Source: UBA3839 sp902776985 (lineage in GTDB: Bacteria > Bacteroidota > Bacteroidia > Bacteroidales > Bacteroidaceae). Taken from it: a DNA stretch of 64,000 nucleotides. The stretch is taken from contig CACYSD010000021.1 in assembly GCA_902776985.1 (NCBI GenBank), positions 1 through 64,000 of the forward strand, written 5' to 3'. Positions 43,336-53,083 of the stretch are shown here, piece after piece. A program made the position numbers and the translations under genes. Under the pieces are notes generated by a model. The model saw only the letters and a list, made by a program, of their open reading frames with translations, did not search any database and was not told the origin of the DNA. How positions within the stretch are numbered: position 1 is the first letter of the stretch; each line of letters opens with the position of its first letter.

Positions 43336-44931
43336 ATGAAACGAATACTAACAGTTATAGTAATGGCATGCATTTTTGTGGCTGGAGTAACTGCTCAAAC
43401 CACAGTCACACGCCACGAAGTACAAGGCGGTGAAACACTCTATTCGCTGAGCCGCCGTTACAATGTCACAGTTGAACAGATTGTTGACGCAAACCCTGGC
43501 ATGGGTGAGAAAATCTATGCCGGACAGGTAATAAACATCCCTGCTGCAACAAATGGCGGGAACAACAACCAAGCCGCAAATAACAACAACCACGTCACAA
43601 CGGTGAGCGTAGATGCCACTTTCGGTACTACGACAACAGCAAACACCAACATCGGTGAATGTAAGCTGATGTACCAGGTAGAGAAGAAAGAAACTGTCTA
43701 TTCCATTTCCCGCAAGTTCAACATCACCGAAGAGGAACTGCTCAGAGCCAATCCACAGATAAAAAAGGAGAAAGTTAAGAAAGGCGAATATCTCTGCATC
43801 CCCTACTCCGCCAGCGAGATTGCAGCTCTGACCAAGGCCGAGGAAGAGGAAAAGAAAGAAGAAGTGGTTGAGACCGTAATCGTAACAGAGAAAAAGCCTT
43901 TCAACGTAGCTGTTATCCTGCCTTTCGGACTTGACAACAAACAGAAGACAAGCGAGGAAGTGAAGATGATTGACTTCTACGAAGGTTTCCTCGTTGGAGT
44001 TAATGACATGAAGCGTGAAGGCATCTCGGTCAATGTATATGCCTACGACGAAGGTGGTGTGAACAGCACTGCTACCGACAGCATCCTCAAACTTGAGAGC
44101 ATGAAGAACATGGACTTCATCGTCGGTCCTCTGCACCTGGAGCATTACCCTGCCATCAGCGCCTTCGCCACAACGAACAATATCTGTCTGGCTTTGCCAT
44201 TCTCCACACGCGACTATCTGACTACAGCCAAACCGACCGTTTTCCAGATAAACAACAACGTGGCAACACTCTACGCCGAGGTCTATGACCAGTTCACTAC
44301 CCAGTTCCCCAACAGCGATGTCTGCTTCATCGACATCAACGACAAAGGCAGCAAGAGCGACTTCGTGGCAGGCATGAAACGTGTGCTGGAATCAAAAGGA
44401 ATGAAGCACCGTACCATCACGGTTGACCAGATAGCAAACATCAAGGATATGTTCAGCGATGAACACCGCAACGTGATTATCCCAACTTCAGCATCAATGT
44501 CCGCATTCGAAAGCATCATAAAGAAGATGAACAACCTGCCTGCCAACATAGCTGATTCACTTCACGTGACCTTCTTCGGCTATCCTGAATGGCAGACCTT
44601 CACCGATGCCGACAAAGAGAAACTCGTGAAATACAAGTCATCGTTCTTCGCAACATTCTACGCCTACAAGAACGACAACAACATCAATGCGTTCAGAAGC
44701 AAATTCACACATTGGTTCAAGCGCGAGCCAGTCAAGGCACATCCAGACTTCAGCTTGCTCGGCTACGATATTGCCCGCTACTTCATCAACGGACTTTCAA
44801 ACGAGGGAACAGAATTCTACAACAATCAGGCGAACCACAGCTGCAGGTCGCTTCAGAACCCCATGCAGTTCAGGCGCAAGGCTGAAGGCAGCGGATTCGT
44901 CAACACCCATGTAAAAATCATACATCTATAA
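43336..44931 (+). CDS. Periplasmic protein with two LysM domains and a periplasmic-binding-protein-like domain
   Basis: 531 residues with a signal peptide (1-20). Two LysM peptidoglycan-binding domains follow: about 26-70 (HEVQGGETLYSLSRRYNVTVEQI) and about 112-160 (YQVEKKETVYSISRKFNITEEEL), separated by an Asn/Thr-rich linker. A Glu/Lys-rich stretch leads into a type-1 periplasmic-binding fold (about 187-520: FNVAVILPFGLDN, DFYEGFLVGVNDMKREG, FIVGPLHLEH), similar to LpoA/amino-acid-binding proteins. This suggests a wall-attached protein that senses a ligand or regulates wall synthesis. The next gene, an outer-membrane barrel, starts 6 bases later. Confidence 0.8.
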   Translation: MKRILTVIVMACIFVAGVTAQTTVTRHEVQGGETLYSLSRRYNVTVEQIVDANPGMGEKIYAGQVINIPAATNGGNNNQAANNNNHVTTVSVDATFGTTTTANTNIGECKLMYQVEKKETVYSISRKFNITEEELLRANPQIKKEKVKKGEYLCIPYSASEIAALTKAEEEEKKEEVVETVIVTEKKPFNVAVILPFGLDNKQKTSEEVKMIDFYEGFLVGVNDMKREGISVNVYAYDEGGVNSTATDSILKLESMKNMDFIVGPLHLEHYPAISAFATTNNICLALPFSTRDYLTTAKPTVFQINNNVATLYAEVYDQFTTQFPNSDVCFIDINDKGSKSDFVAGMKRVLESKGMKHRTITVDQIANIKDMFSDEHRNVIIPTSASMSAFESIIKKMNNLPANIADSLHVTFFGYPEWQTFTDADKEKLVKYKSSFFATFYAYKNDNNINAFRSKFTHWFKREPVKAHPDFSLLGYDIARYFINGLSNEGTEFYNNQANHSCRSLQNPMQFRRKAEGSGFVNTHVKIIHL

Positions 44932-44937
44932 TCCATC

Positions 44938-45627
44938 ATGCGGAGTAAGACCCTACTGACCATAGCAGCGTTCATCCTTACGCTTCACGCCACAGCCCAA
45001 GTGGGTGAGCGGCGCAGCGACTTTGCCATAGGCGCAGGAGCAGGATGGACTTTGAACCAAGTCAGTTTCAATCCTACCATCAAGCAGACCTACAAGACAG
45101 GACCTACTATCGGTTTCAGCGCAAGATACATCTGTGAGAAATACTTCACAGCTATCTGCGGAGTACAGATGGAAGTCAACTACTCACAGGCAGGCTGGAA
45201 GGAAGTGATTGAAGACGGTTCGCTCAATGAATACCAGCGCAACCTCAACTATATCCAGGTTCCGCTGCTCATGCAGATGGGTTGGGGACGAGAGAAGCGA
45301 GGAGCGAAATTCATCTTCGAAGCAGGTCCCCAGTTCGGCTACTGCCTCTCCACCAGCGAGAAGCGCGGAGGATCAGGCGCATGGGACACAAGCAACCGAC
45401 CGGGCGGAGTGACCCACCAATACGACAACGACATCGACAATAAGTTCGACTACGGCATCACAGCAGGCGTGGGAATGGAACTCTCCACCGGCATCGGACA
45501 CTTCCTGCTCCATGGACGCTATTACTTCGGACTTGCCGACTTCTACGACAACTCCAAGAAAGGCTATTTCTCACGCTCAGCCAATTCGTCCATCGTCATA
45601 AAGCTGAACTATCTGTTCGACCTCTGA
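44938..45627 (+). CDS. PorT-like outer-membrane beta-barrel protein
   Basis: 229 residues with a signal peptide (1-20, HATAQ). Alternating strands (DFAIGAGAGWTLNQV, TIGFSARYICEKYF, FIFEAGPQFGYCLS, FDYGITAGVGMELS, FLLHGRYYFGLAD) and a terminal NSSIVIKLNYLFDL fit the outer membrane protein beta-barrel family that includes PorT. Members assist type IX secretion or have unknown roles. It is tightly coupled to the LysM gene (6-base gap), pointing to an envelope function that spans peptidoglycan and outer membrane. Confidence 0.75.
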   Translation: MRSKTLLTIAAFILTLHATAQVGERRSDFAIGAGAGWTLNQVSFNPTIKQTYKTGPTIGFSARYICEKYFTAICGVQMEVNYSQAGWKEVIEDGSLNEYQRNLNYIQVPLLMQMGWGREKRGAKFIFEAGPQFGYCLSTSEKRGGSGAWDTSNRPGGVTHQYDNDIDNKFDYGITAGVGMELSTGIGHFLLHGRYYFGLADFYDNSKKGYFSRSANSSIVIKLNYLFDL

Positions 45628-45671
45628 AAGACATTTTGCATCAAATAACTAACTAACACATATTACTATCT

Positions 45672-47636
45672 ATGAAGAAATTACTGCTAACTACCCTACT
45701 CGCAGGAACTCTCACAACAGGAGTTTCCGCGCAAGAGACTGAACCCAACGTAGCTTACCTCTTCACCTACTTCACAGGCAACGCTCCTGAGGAGGAACAG
45801 ATTTGCTATGCGCTCAGCGAAGACGGCTACAACTACACACCGCTCAACCACGGAAATCCGATTGTGAAAAGCGACACCATTGCCTTTACCGGCTGCGTCC
45901 GCGACCCACACATCCTGCGCGGTGAAGACGGAAAGACCTTCTACATGGTTGTGACAGACATGAAATCCGCTCTCGGATGGAGCAGCAACCGGGGAATGGT
46001 GCTGATGAAATCAACCGACCTCATCAACTGGACACACTCAGTAGTGAATTTCCCCACAAAATACCCTAAAAAATGGGGCAACGTTATCCGTGTGTGGGCG
46101 CCAGAGACCATCTACGACCACAAGGCAAAGCGCTATATGGTGTTCTACTCTCTGCGCACCAGCGACCACGACAGCTTCGACCGCATCTACTACAGCTATG
46201 TAAACGATGACTTCACCGACCTCTTAGGCGAACCACAGTATTTGTTCGACAACGGTTCCGCAACCATCGACGGCGACATCGTGTTCAATCCAGCCGACCA
46301 GCTCTACCACCTCTTCTACAAGAGCGAAGGCGGACGAGGCATCTACCAGGCTACCGCAAAGAGCCTCACTCCAGAACCAGGACAGCGTCCGGGCAGCCAA
46401 TGGACAAAGATTGACGGTCACGTGGATCAGACCAACAAAGCCGTTGAGGGAGTCGGAGTTTGCCAAAGCATCGACGGCAAGTCATGGATTGTGATGTACG
46501 ACTGCTACGGAGCCGGACACTACCAGTTCTGCACCAGCACAGACCTCAAGACCTTCAAATGGGTGCAAGACACTCAGACACAAGGCAAGTTCACTCCTCG
46601 CCACGGAACCATCATTCCCATTACACAGAAGGAGAAAGACCGTCTGCTGCTCCACTTCGGCAACGGCAACAACGCTATACTGCCTAACTTCCATGCCGAC
46701 CCAGAGATTCTCTATTCCAACAAGACAGGCAAATACTACATCTACTCCACTACCGACGGATTCAACGGATGGGGCGGATGGCAGTTCTCCGTATTCTCTT
46801 CCACAGATCTCATCAACTGGAAAGACGAAGGCGTGATGCTCGATGTCAAATCAGACCAGGTGAAATGGGCTTCAGGCAATGCCTGGGCACCAGCCATCAT
46901 TGAGGTCAAGCAGAGCGACGGCACATATAAATATTACTTCTACTACTCTGCACACAATCCTAAGACCAACCGCAAGGAAATCGGCGTAGCAGTAAGCGAT
47001 GACCCAGTAGGTCCGTTTGTTGACAGCGGTGCACCTATCGTCACCGACGCAGACCGTCCAGCAGCAGCTCGCGGCGGACAAGCCATCGATGTGGACGTAT
47101 TCTACGATGCAAAGAGCAAGAAGCACTTCCTCTACTGGGGCAACGGCTTCATGGCTGGAGCAGAACTCAACAGCGACATGCTCTCAATCAAGAAGGAGAC
47201 CATCACACTCATGACTCCTGAAGGCGGTTCGCTGGAAACTTGGGCATACAGAGAAGCCCCATACGTATTCTTCCGCAAGGGCACATACTACTTCATGTGG
47301 TCGGTCGACGATACCGGTTCAGCTAACTACCACGTTGCCTACGGTACATCCAAGTCACCATTGGGTAAAATCAACATGGTTAACGGCGAATACCCCACTA
47401 TCCTCAAGCAAGTTCCCGAGAAGTTCATCTACGGCACAGCTCACAACTCTGTACTTCAGATTCCAGGCAAGGATAAATGGTACATCGTTTATCACCGCAT
47501 CAACAAATACCACATCGAACGTGTGATGAGTCCCGGAATTCACCGTGAAGTTTGTATTGACGAACTCCGTTTCGACAAGAAAGGCCGCATCATTCCTGTT
47601 CAACCTACACAAGAAGGACCGGAGGGGTTGAAGTAA
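45672..47636 (+). CDS. Secreted tandem GH43 protein (two propeller domains)
   Basis: 654 residues with a signal peptide (1-20, GVSAQ). Two GH43-like five-bladed propellers occupy about 25-335 and 338-640. Domain 1 has D78 in VRDPHIL, D200/D202 in TIDGDIVF and E259 in AVEGVGV; domain 2 has D343 in HADPEIL, D473/D475 in AIDVDVFYD and E528 in REAPYVF. Both thus seem to keep the three catalytic acids, so two activities in one chain are possible. GH43 enzymes act on arabinan, xylan or galactan side chains; the target is not clear. It is the same direction as the LysM pair but separated by 44 bases. Confidence 0.85.
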   Translation: MKKLLLTTLLAGTLTTGVSAQETEPNVAYLFTYFTGNAPEEEQICYALSEDGYNYTPLNHGNPIVKSDTIAFTGCVRDPHILRGEDGKTFYMVVTDMKSALGWSSNRGMVLMKSTDLINWTHSVVNFPTKYPKKWGNVIRVWAPETIYDHKAKRYMVFYSLRTSDHDSFDRIYYSYVNDDFTDLLGEPQYLFDNGSATIDGDIVFNPADQLYHLFYKSEGGRGIYQATAKSLTPEPGQRPGSQWTKIDGHVDQTNKAVEGVGVCQSIDGKSWIVMYDCYGAGHYQFCTSTDLKTFKWVQDTQTQGKFTPRHGTIIPITQKEKDRLLLHFGNGNNAILPNFHADPEILYSNKTGKYYIYSTTDGFNGWGGWQFSVFSSTDLINWKDEGVMLDVKSDQVKWASGNAWAPAIIEVKQSDGTYKYYFYYSAHNPKTNRKEIGVAVSDDPVGPFVDSGAPIVTDADRPAAARGGQAIDVDVFYDAKSKKHFLYWGNGFMAGAELNSDMLSIKKETITLMTPEGGSLETWAYREAPYVFFRKGTYYFMWSVDDTGSANYHVAYGTSKSPLGKINMVNGEYPTILKQVPEKFIYGTAHNSVLQIPGKDKWYIVYHRINKYHIERVMSPGIHREVCIDELRFDKKGRIIPVQPTQEGPEGLK

Positions 47637-47640
47637 AAGG

Positions 47641-47670
47641 CCCCCTCCGACTCCCCCAAGGGGGAGAGAT
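47641..47670. repeat. Palindromic 30-bp repeat, copy 2 (intergenic)
   Basis: CCCCCTCCGACTCCCCCAAG followed by GGGGGAGAGAT-type sequence, 28/30 identical to the copy inside the DPP4 gene. Here it lies 5 bases after the double GH43 stop and may act as its terminator. Confidence 0.7.
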
Positions 47671-47708
47671 GAGTGAAGGGTGAAGTGTGAATTATTGGAG
47701 CAGCGAAG

Positions 47709-47739
47709 GCAGAGCTAAACTTGTTTAAGCTATGCTGAG
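47709..47739. repeat. Dispersed 31-bp repeat, copy 2
   Basis: Matches 30651-30681 at 28 of 31 positions. The sequence after it (47751-47794) shares short segments with 43039-43080. Confidence 0.55.
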
Positions 47740-47841
47740 TCGTGACAATTTATCGTTGCGATACCGCTAAAGAAAGCACTCAAAAGAGCACGCTTGCGAA
47801 GCAAGAATCACAGAACGAAGTGATGTAACAGTGAAGTGATA

Positions 47842-48573
47842 ATGAAGAATACTCTTAAGCGATACGCTGAGACTTACGAAACAACTGACTTCCTGACTGA
47901 CGACCCATCCAAGTTTATGCACTTGGTTGCTGGAGATCGCAATCAGGAAGTCATAGCTTTTATTGCGTCGAGCCTCAGCTATGGTAGCCGTAAGCAGTTT
48001 CTGCCGAAAATCCAGCAGATTCTGGATTGGAGCAACGGAGAAGTCTATGACTGGATTAAGTCGGGAGAGTTCAGCACCGAGCTACAATGCGACGACAAGC
48101 GTTGTTTCTACCGCCTCTACACCTGTGCCAAGATGCACCAGTTCTTCGAAGCGTTACAACGACTGCTAATACAATATGGAACCCTCAAAGACTATGTGCG
48201 GCTTAATGCCACAGACGGATTCACAGCTGTTGCCGCTATCTGCCGCTACTTTGCCGATGCAGGCATAGAGGGAATTATCCCGAAGAACACCGACTCCGCC
48301 TGCAAACGAGTCTGTATGTTCCTCCGCTGGATGGTTCGCAAGGATTCACCTGTGGACTTAGGACTCTGGGCAGACATCATTGACCGTCGTACGCTTATCA
48401 TTCCTCTCGATACCCATGTGCTGCAACAATCACAGCGACTTGGACTTGTCACAAGCAAGGCTGCGTCGATGAATACCGCAGTCAAAATTACAAAGAAACT
48501 TCTTGAATTCTTCCCCGACGATCCGCTTAAAGGAGACTTTGCCCTATTCGGATATGGGGTGAATAGTAAGTGA
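47842..48573 (+). CDS. TIGR02757 family protein
   Basis: 243 residues from ATG 47842 (a GTG two codons upstream is less likely). It matches the TIGR02757/DUF2400 family: SSLSYGSRKQFLPKIQQIL, KRVCMFLRWMVRKDSPVDLGLW, LIIPLDTHVLQQSQRLGL and the final FALFGYGVN. The fold is predicted helical and related to HhH-type DNA glycosylases, but no activity is established. No signal peptide. It ends at a two-way terminator shared with glgP. Confidence 0.85.
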   Translation: MKNTLKRYAETYETTDFLTDDPSKFMHLVAGDRNQEVIAFIASSLSYGSRKQFLPKIQQILDWSNGEVYDWIKSGEFSTELQCDDKRCFYRLYTCAKMHQFFEALQRLLIQYGTLKDYVRLNATDGFTAVAAICRYFADAGIEGIIPKNTDSACKRVCMFLRWMVRKDSPVDLGLWADIIDRRTLIIPLDTHVLQQSQRLGLVTSKAASMNTAVKITKKLLEFFPDDPLKGDFALFGYGVNSK

Positions 48574-48585
48574 AGAGTGAAGAAT

Positions 48586-48627
48586 AAAAAAAAGGCTGAC
48601 TTGAGAAAACTCAGGTCAGCCTTTTTT
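48586..48627. terminator. Bidirectional terminator between the TIGR02757 gene and glgP
   Basis: 12-base stem GGCTGACTTGAG (48594-48605) / CTCAGGTCAGCC (48610-48621) with one G-U pair and loop AAAA, flanked by an A8 run on the left and a T6 run on the right, so it works in both directions. Confidence 0.9.
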
Positions 48628-48641
48628 ATAATCGCTATTTC

Positions 48642-51209
48642 TTAGTTGAACCACTTAACATAGCAGAAGTCCTGACGGTGTGGCAGTTCTTCGTTCTTAG
48701 GATACATGCGGTATGCAACCTTGAAAGAACCTGCATTAGGAAGAACCACGTCGCCTTCGAATGTGAAGAGGTTTCCGTCGCGTTTAACTACGCTGAACGG
48801 ATACTTGCTTGCTACATGTGTCTTGCCTTCTTCGTCGTCGCAGAGAACTACGAGTTCGAATCCTACAACGTCATCAAGACCTTGTTCGTCGATTACGTAC
48901 TGGATCTTGTACTTGTGTCCGCTTTCGAGGTTAGCACCGTCGCTTCCGTCTGCCTTATTGCAGCTTACAACGTTGATGTTGTCCCAACGCTCTGCAACTT
49001 GCTCCTTCCAGTTTGCGATATCCTTTGCCTTCTTGTAGTTGTCGGCGAAGAGAAGTTTTGCGCGCTCTGCAAGTGGACCATAGAACTTGGTATAGTAGTC
49101 GTCGAGCTGACGCTTCATAGTGTAGTGAGGAGCGACCTGAGCGATAGAATTCTTCAGAGTTCTGATCCATCCCTCGCTGTAACCCTTAGCGTTGCGAGCA
49201 TAGTAGAGAGGAAGAATATCGTTCTCGAGCAGTGAGTAGATAGTTGCTGCGTCGAGTTGGTCTTGCTGTTCCTGGTTCTGGTATGTACGCTTCTCTGTGA
49301 GTGCCCATCCTGCGCCTTCACGATAGCCTTCGAGCCACCATCCGTCGAGGACAGAGAGGTTTACAACACCGTTCATCAGAGCCTTCTCACCTGATGTACC
49401 AGAAGCTTCGAGAGGACGAGTTGGAGTATTCATCCAGATATCAACACCTGTTACAAGGCGACGAGCCAGCTTCATGTCGTAGTTCTCAAGGAAGATGATC
49501 TTGCCGAGGAATTCAGGACGACGGCTGATTTCGTAGATTTTCTTGATGAGGCCCTGTCCTGCTCCATCGTGTGGGTGAGCCTTTCCTGCGAAGAGGAACT
49601 GTACAGGATAGTTAGGATTGTTCACAATCTTAGAGAGACGGTCGAGGTCGCTGAAGAGGAGGTGTGCACGCTTGTAAGTTGCGAAACGACGTGCGAAACC
49701 GATAATCAGGGCGTTCGGGTTAATCTTCTCAAGGATTGAAACGATGCGTGATGGGTCGCCCTGGTTCTTGAGCCAATCCTCACGGAATGCCTGCTTGATG
49801 TAGTCAACGAGCTTGTGCTTGAGAGTCTGACGAGTGTTCCAGATTTCTTCGTCTGGCACATTGTAGATTGATTCCCAAAGCTTTGCGTTTGACTGGTCGT
49901 TGTAGTATTTCTTGTCGAAGTACTTGCCGTAGAGTGTCTTCCACTCAGAAGCGCACCAAGTTGGGAAGTGTACACCATTGGTTACATAGCCTACGTTGTC
50001 GAGTTCCTCTGGGAAGTATCCCTTCCAGATTCCGCTGAACATATCCTTTGATACCTTTCCGTGGAGCCAGCTTACGCCGTTAACCCAAGAGCAGGTGTTG
50101 CATGCGAAGGTTGACATACAGAAGCGTTCGTTATGGTCTTCTGGATTGATACGGCCCATTCCAACGAATTCGTCCCAGCTGATGCCGAGCTGTGCAGGAT
50201 ACTGACCCATGTACTTGCCGAAGAGGCTTTCATCGAAGTAGTCGTGACCTGCTGGAACAGGAGTGTGAACTGTGTAGAGGGAAGAAGTACGAACGATTTC
50301 GAGTGCTTCGTTGAAAGAGAAGCCGTTCTGTACGTATTCCACGAGACGCTGAACGTTGCAGAGTGCTGCGTGTCCTTCGTTGCAGTGGTAGATTTCCTTC
50401 TTGATGCCGAGTTTCTTCAGAGTGAGGAAGCCGCCGATACCGAGGAGGATTTCCTGCTTCAGACGGTTTTCCCAGTCACCACCATAGAGTGAGTGAGTGA
50501 TTGAGCGGTCGTACTCGCTGTTGAGTTCGTTGTCGGTGTCGAGGAGGTAGAGTTTGATACGTCCTACGTTCACGCGCCATACGTATGCGTGAACTGTATA
50601 ATTGTTGTAAGGTACGTCAACAACCAGAGGTTGTCCATCCTTGTCAAGTTCACGTTCGATAGGGAGTTCTCCGAAGTTCTGTGCTTCGTACTTGGCAACC
50701 TGCTGACCGTCCATTGAGAGGGTCTGAGTGAAGTAGCCGAAACGATAGAGGAAACCTACAGCCACCATATCCACGTTTGAGTCGCTGGCTTCTTTCAGGT
50801 AGTCACCTGCGAGGATTCCGAGACCGCCGCTGTAGATTTTGAGTACGTGGCTAAGACCGTATTCCATGCAGAGGTATGCTACTGATGGACGCTTCTTGTC
50901 TGGTTTAACATCCATATATGCGCGGAAATCTGCATAGAGCTTGTTCACACGCTTCACGATTGCAGGGTCTTTTGCAAGTTCATCCAGTTTCTCATAGTTC
51001 ATGCGCTGGAGGAAGAGTACTGGATTCTGCTGTACTTTCTTCCAGAGATCGCCGTCGAGATCGCGGAAAAGATGACCTGCGTCGTTGTTCCAGGACCACC
51101 ACATGTTGTGTGCGATTTCGTCCAGTGGCTGCAATTCAGCAGGAATGTTGGTTCTTACACTGATTTCTTTCCAATTCGGAGTGTTTGAATTACTTGCTTT
51201 GATTCTCAT
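48642..51209 (-). CDS. glgP: Alpha-glucan (glycogen) phosphorylase, GT35
   Basis: Releases glucose-1-phosphate from glycogen or maltodextrin with inorganic phosphate. At 855 residues it is the TIGR02094 type found in bacteria and archaea with an N-terminal DUF3417-like segment (NIPAELQPLDEIAHNMWWSWN). The pyridoxal-phosphate lysine is K609 in EASGTSGEKALMNG. The C-terminal 90 residues (GHKYKIQYVIDEQGLDDV onwards) form an extra beta-rich domain. It lies 40 bases after the glycogen synthase gene on the same strand, making a two-gene glycogen operon. Confidence 0.95.
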   Translation of the reverse strand: MRIKASNSNTPNWKEISVRTNIPAELQPLDEIAHNMWWSWNNDAGHLFRDLDGDLWKKVQQNPVLFLQRMNYEKLDELAKDPAIVKRVNKLYADFRAYMDVKPDKKRPSVAYLCMEYGLSHVLKIYSGGLGILAGDYLKEASDSNVDMVAVGFLYRFGYFTQTLSMDGQQVAKYEAQNFGELPIERELDKDGQPLVVDVPYNNYTVHAYVWRVNVGRIKLYLLDTDNELNSEYDRSITHSLYGGDWENRLKQEILLGIGGFLTLKKLGIKKEIYHCNEGHAALCNVQRLVEYVQNGFSFNEALEIVRTSSLYTVHTPVPAGHDYFDESLFGKYMGQYPAQLGISWDEFVGMGRINPEDHNERFCMSTFACNTCSWVNGVSWLHGKVSKDMFSGIWKGYFPEELDNVGYVTNGVHFPTWCASEWKTLYGKYFDKKYYNDQSNAKLWESIYNVPDEEIWNTRQTLKHKLVDYIKQAFREDWLKNQGDPSRIVSILEKINPNALIIGFARRFATYKRAHLLFSDLDRLSKIVNNPNYPVQFLFAGKAHPHDGAGQGLIKKIYEISRRPEFLGKIIFLENYDMKLARRLVTGVDIWMNTPTRPLEASGTSGEKALMNGVVNLSVLDGWWLEGYREGAGWALTEKRTYQNQEQQDQLDAATIYSLLENDILPLYYARNAKGYSEGWIRTLKNSIAQVAPHYTMKRQLDDYYTKFYGPLAERAKLLFADNYKKAKDIANWKEQVAERWDNINVVSCNKADGSDGANLESGHKYKIQYVIDEQGLDDVVGFELVVLCDDEEGKTHVASKYPFSVVKRDGNLFTFEGDVVLPNAGSFKVAYRMYPKNEELPHRQDFCYVKWFN

Positions 51210-51249
51210 ATTTGTATGTTATTAAAATGATTCTGTTGTAATGTGACTA

Positions 51250-52914
51250 TTATTTAGCCTTTCTTAATGCTATGTCGTAAGCTTTCTTATAGTAGACTAT
51301 AAAGTGTTTCCAAAGTGCTTTTTCTGCCAGTTTCGCCGCATTCTTGCGCGCTGTTTCCAATCCGGCAGCATCGAGTTGAGTAAATTCAAGAACAGCCATT
51401 TTGATTTCGTCGGAAGCATGATCGAAGTTGTTGTCTGTGCGGTGCACGGTACGTACGCCGTCAACTATAGAATGTTGTCCGATACCCAGTGAGTTTGCCC
51501 ACAATCCGAAACCAGCCAGGTCTGTTGTGATACATGGAACGTGGAAAGCGACACTTTCAAGCGGTGTGTAGCCCCAAGGTTCGTAGTACGAAGGATAAAC
51601 GCCCAAGTCCATACCTATCAGCAGGTCGTAGTAGTGCATGTCGAAAATACCGTCTTTACCGTCAAGGTAGCAAGGTACGAAGATAAGTTTAACAGGGTCT
51701 TCAGGATGGTTGTACATGCCGAGCCAGTTCATCTGTCCGAGCACGTTGTCGGAATCCGGATTGTTGAGGTTGTGAGTGATGCGGGGATCACCGCAGGGAA
51801 GATTATCGCTCTGGAGGCTCAGCTGCAGTTTGCGCTGCAAATCGGCACGGGCATCCTTCATCCATGCTGGGACAAGTACGAAGGCAAGTACATTCTTGTT
51901 CAGACGAACATCGTGGCGCAGACGGTTCATAGCGTCAATAAACATATCAATGCCTTTGTTCTTGTACTCATATCGTCCACCGATACTTACCAGCACGGTA
52001 TCATCGCTGAGATTAGTACCCATAAGGGCGTTAGCCACTTTGAGCAGTTTCTTGCGTGCTTTCTTGCGTGAGGTGTCGAATGGTTTGCCTGGCTTCGGCA
52101 CGAAGTCGTTCTCAAATCCGTTCATCAGCACCACGTCTGCCGGTTTCTCCAGCAGCTGAGCACACTCGCGATTGGTGATGTCGCTCACGGTTGTGAAGCA
52201 GTCCACATGATGAGCAGCTTGCTTCTCAATGGAATGTTTCGACTGCATGTTGAGTTCGGCAGCCATCTGGTCACCATTGTAGCACTCAAGGTAATCGTAG
52301 AGAGGTTTGTTGTTGCCGGCAATCGAACGTCCGATGCTTGTGGCATGGGTTGTGAAGATTGTAGCCACGTGAGGCAGAGTCTTCTTCACGTACAAGGCTC
52401 CGAGGCATGTCATCCATTCATGTGCCTGATACACCACATTGTCGTTGCGTGTCAGCCCCATGAAGTTGTAGAAACTTTCCACCACCTTGCCGGCAGCCCA
52501 AGAAAACATAGAAGCCTCGTCATAGTCACCGTAGGCATGAAGTGAGTCCACCTGGAAGTTTTCCCATGCCCATGAATAAATTTCGTTCTTATCCTTATAG
52601 AAGGGTTCAAAATCCACGAGAATTGCAATAGGATTGCCTGGAATCTGCCAACGACCGATGCGAAGATTCAGTCCATTTTCCTTCTTTGCATACCTGCGCC
52701 ACGCATTGAGCAGGCTTTTATTCTCCTTGAACAGGGGATTGCTTTTACCATTCCAGAAGTCAGGGCCTATAAACATCAGTCTGTCCGCTTCAGGCAAAAT
52801 CTGCTGCAAAGTCTTCGCACGTGTTGAAAGAACTGTGTATATTCCTCCCACCTTGTTGCACACCTCCCACGAGGATTCAAAGACATAATCTGGTGACAAG
52901 AGTTTCTTAGCCAT
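51250..52914 (-). CDS. Glycogen synthase, eukaryote-like GT3 type
   Basis: Adds glucose from a nucleotide sugar to the non-reducing end of glycogen. The 554 residues match GT3, the animal/fungal family, not the bacterial GlgA (GT5): FESSWEVCNKVGGIYTVLSTRA (about 12-33), ATIFTTHATSIGR, VLMNGFEN and the C-terminal YPSYYEPWGYTPLESVAFHVPCITTDLAGFG. The last motif holds the donor-site Glu pair region. GT3 synthases use UDP-glucose in eukaryotes; donor preference here is unknown. First gene of the glycogen operon, with a leader of about 160 bases and a -7 box at 53076-53083. Confidence 0.93.
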   Translation of the reverse strand: MAKKLLSPDYVFESSWEVCNKVGGIYTVLSTRAKTLQQILPEADRLMFIGPDFWNGKSNPLFKENKSLLNAWRRYAKKENGLNLRIGRWQIPGNPIAILVDFEPFYKDKNEIYSWAWENFQVDSLHAYGDYDEASMFSWAAGKVVESFYNFMGLTRNDNVVYQAHEWMTCLGALYVKKTLPHVATIFTTHATSIGRSIAGNNKPLYDYLECYNGDQMAAELNMQSKHSIEKQAAHHVDCFTTVSDITNRECAQLLEKPADVVLMNGFENDFVPKPGKPFDTSRKKARKKLLKVANALMGTNLSDDTVLVSIGGRYEYKNKGIDMFIDAMNRLRHDVRLNKNVLAFVLVPAWMKDARADLQRKLQLSLQSDNLPCGDPRITHNLNNPDSDNVLGQMNWLGMYNHPEDPVKLIFVPCYLDGKDGIFDMHYYDLLIGMDLGVYPSYYEPWGYTPLESVAFHVPCITTDLAGFGLWANSLGIGQHSIVDGVRTVHRTDNNFDHASDEIKMAVLEFTQLDAAGLETARKNAAKLAEKALWKHFIVYYKKAYDIALRKAK

Positions 52915-53075
52915 TCTCTTTCTATTCTATATTTTTCATTGTTTGGCAGTTATCCGTAAATCGCTGCTGACACATTTCCAACCATGCTGTTATCGTCCCT
53001 TACAACACCGTTGCCGTCGTTTTCAACACTAAGACACAACTGCCTTTCAAACTATTATCCTTTCTAAATCTGCTG

Positions 53076-53083
53076 CAAAGGTA
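53076..53083 (-). promoter_or_regulatory. -7 box of the glycogen operon
   Basis: TACCTTTG on the minus strand; no TTTG box at normal spacing. A possible 160-base leader follows. Confidence 0.45.
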
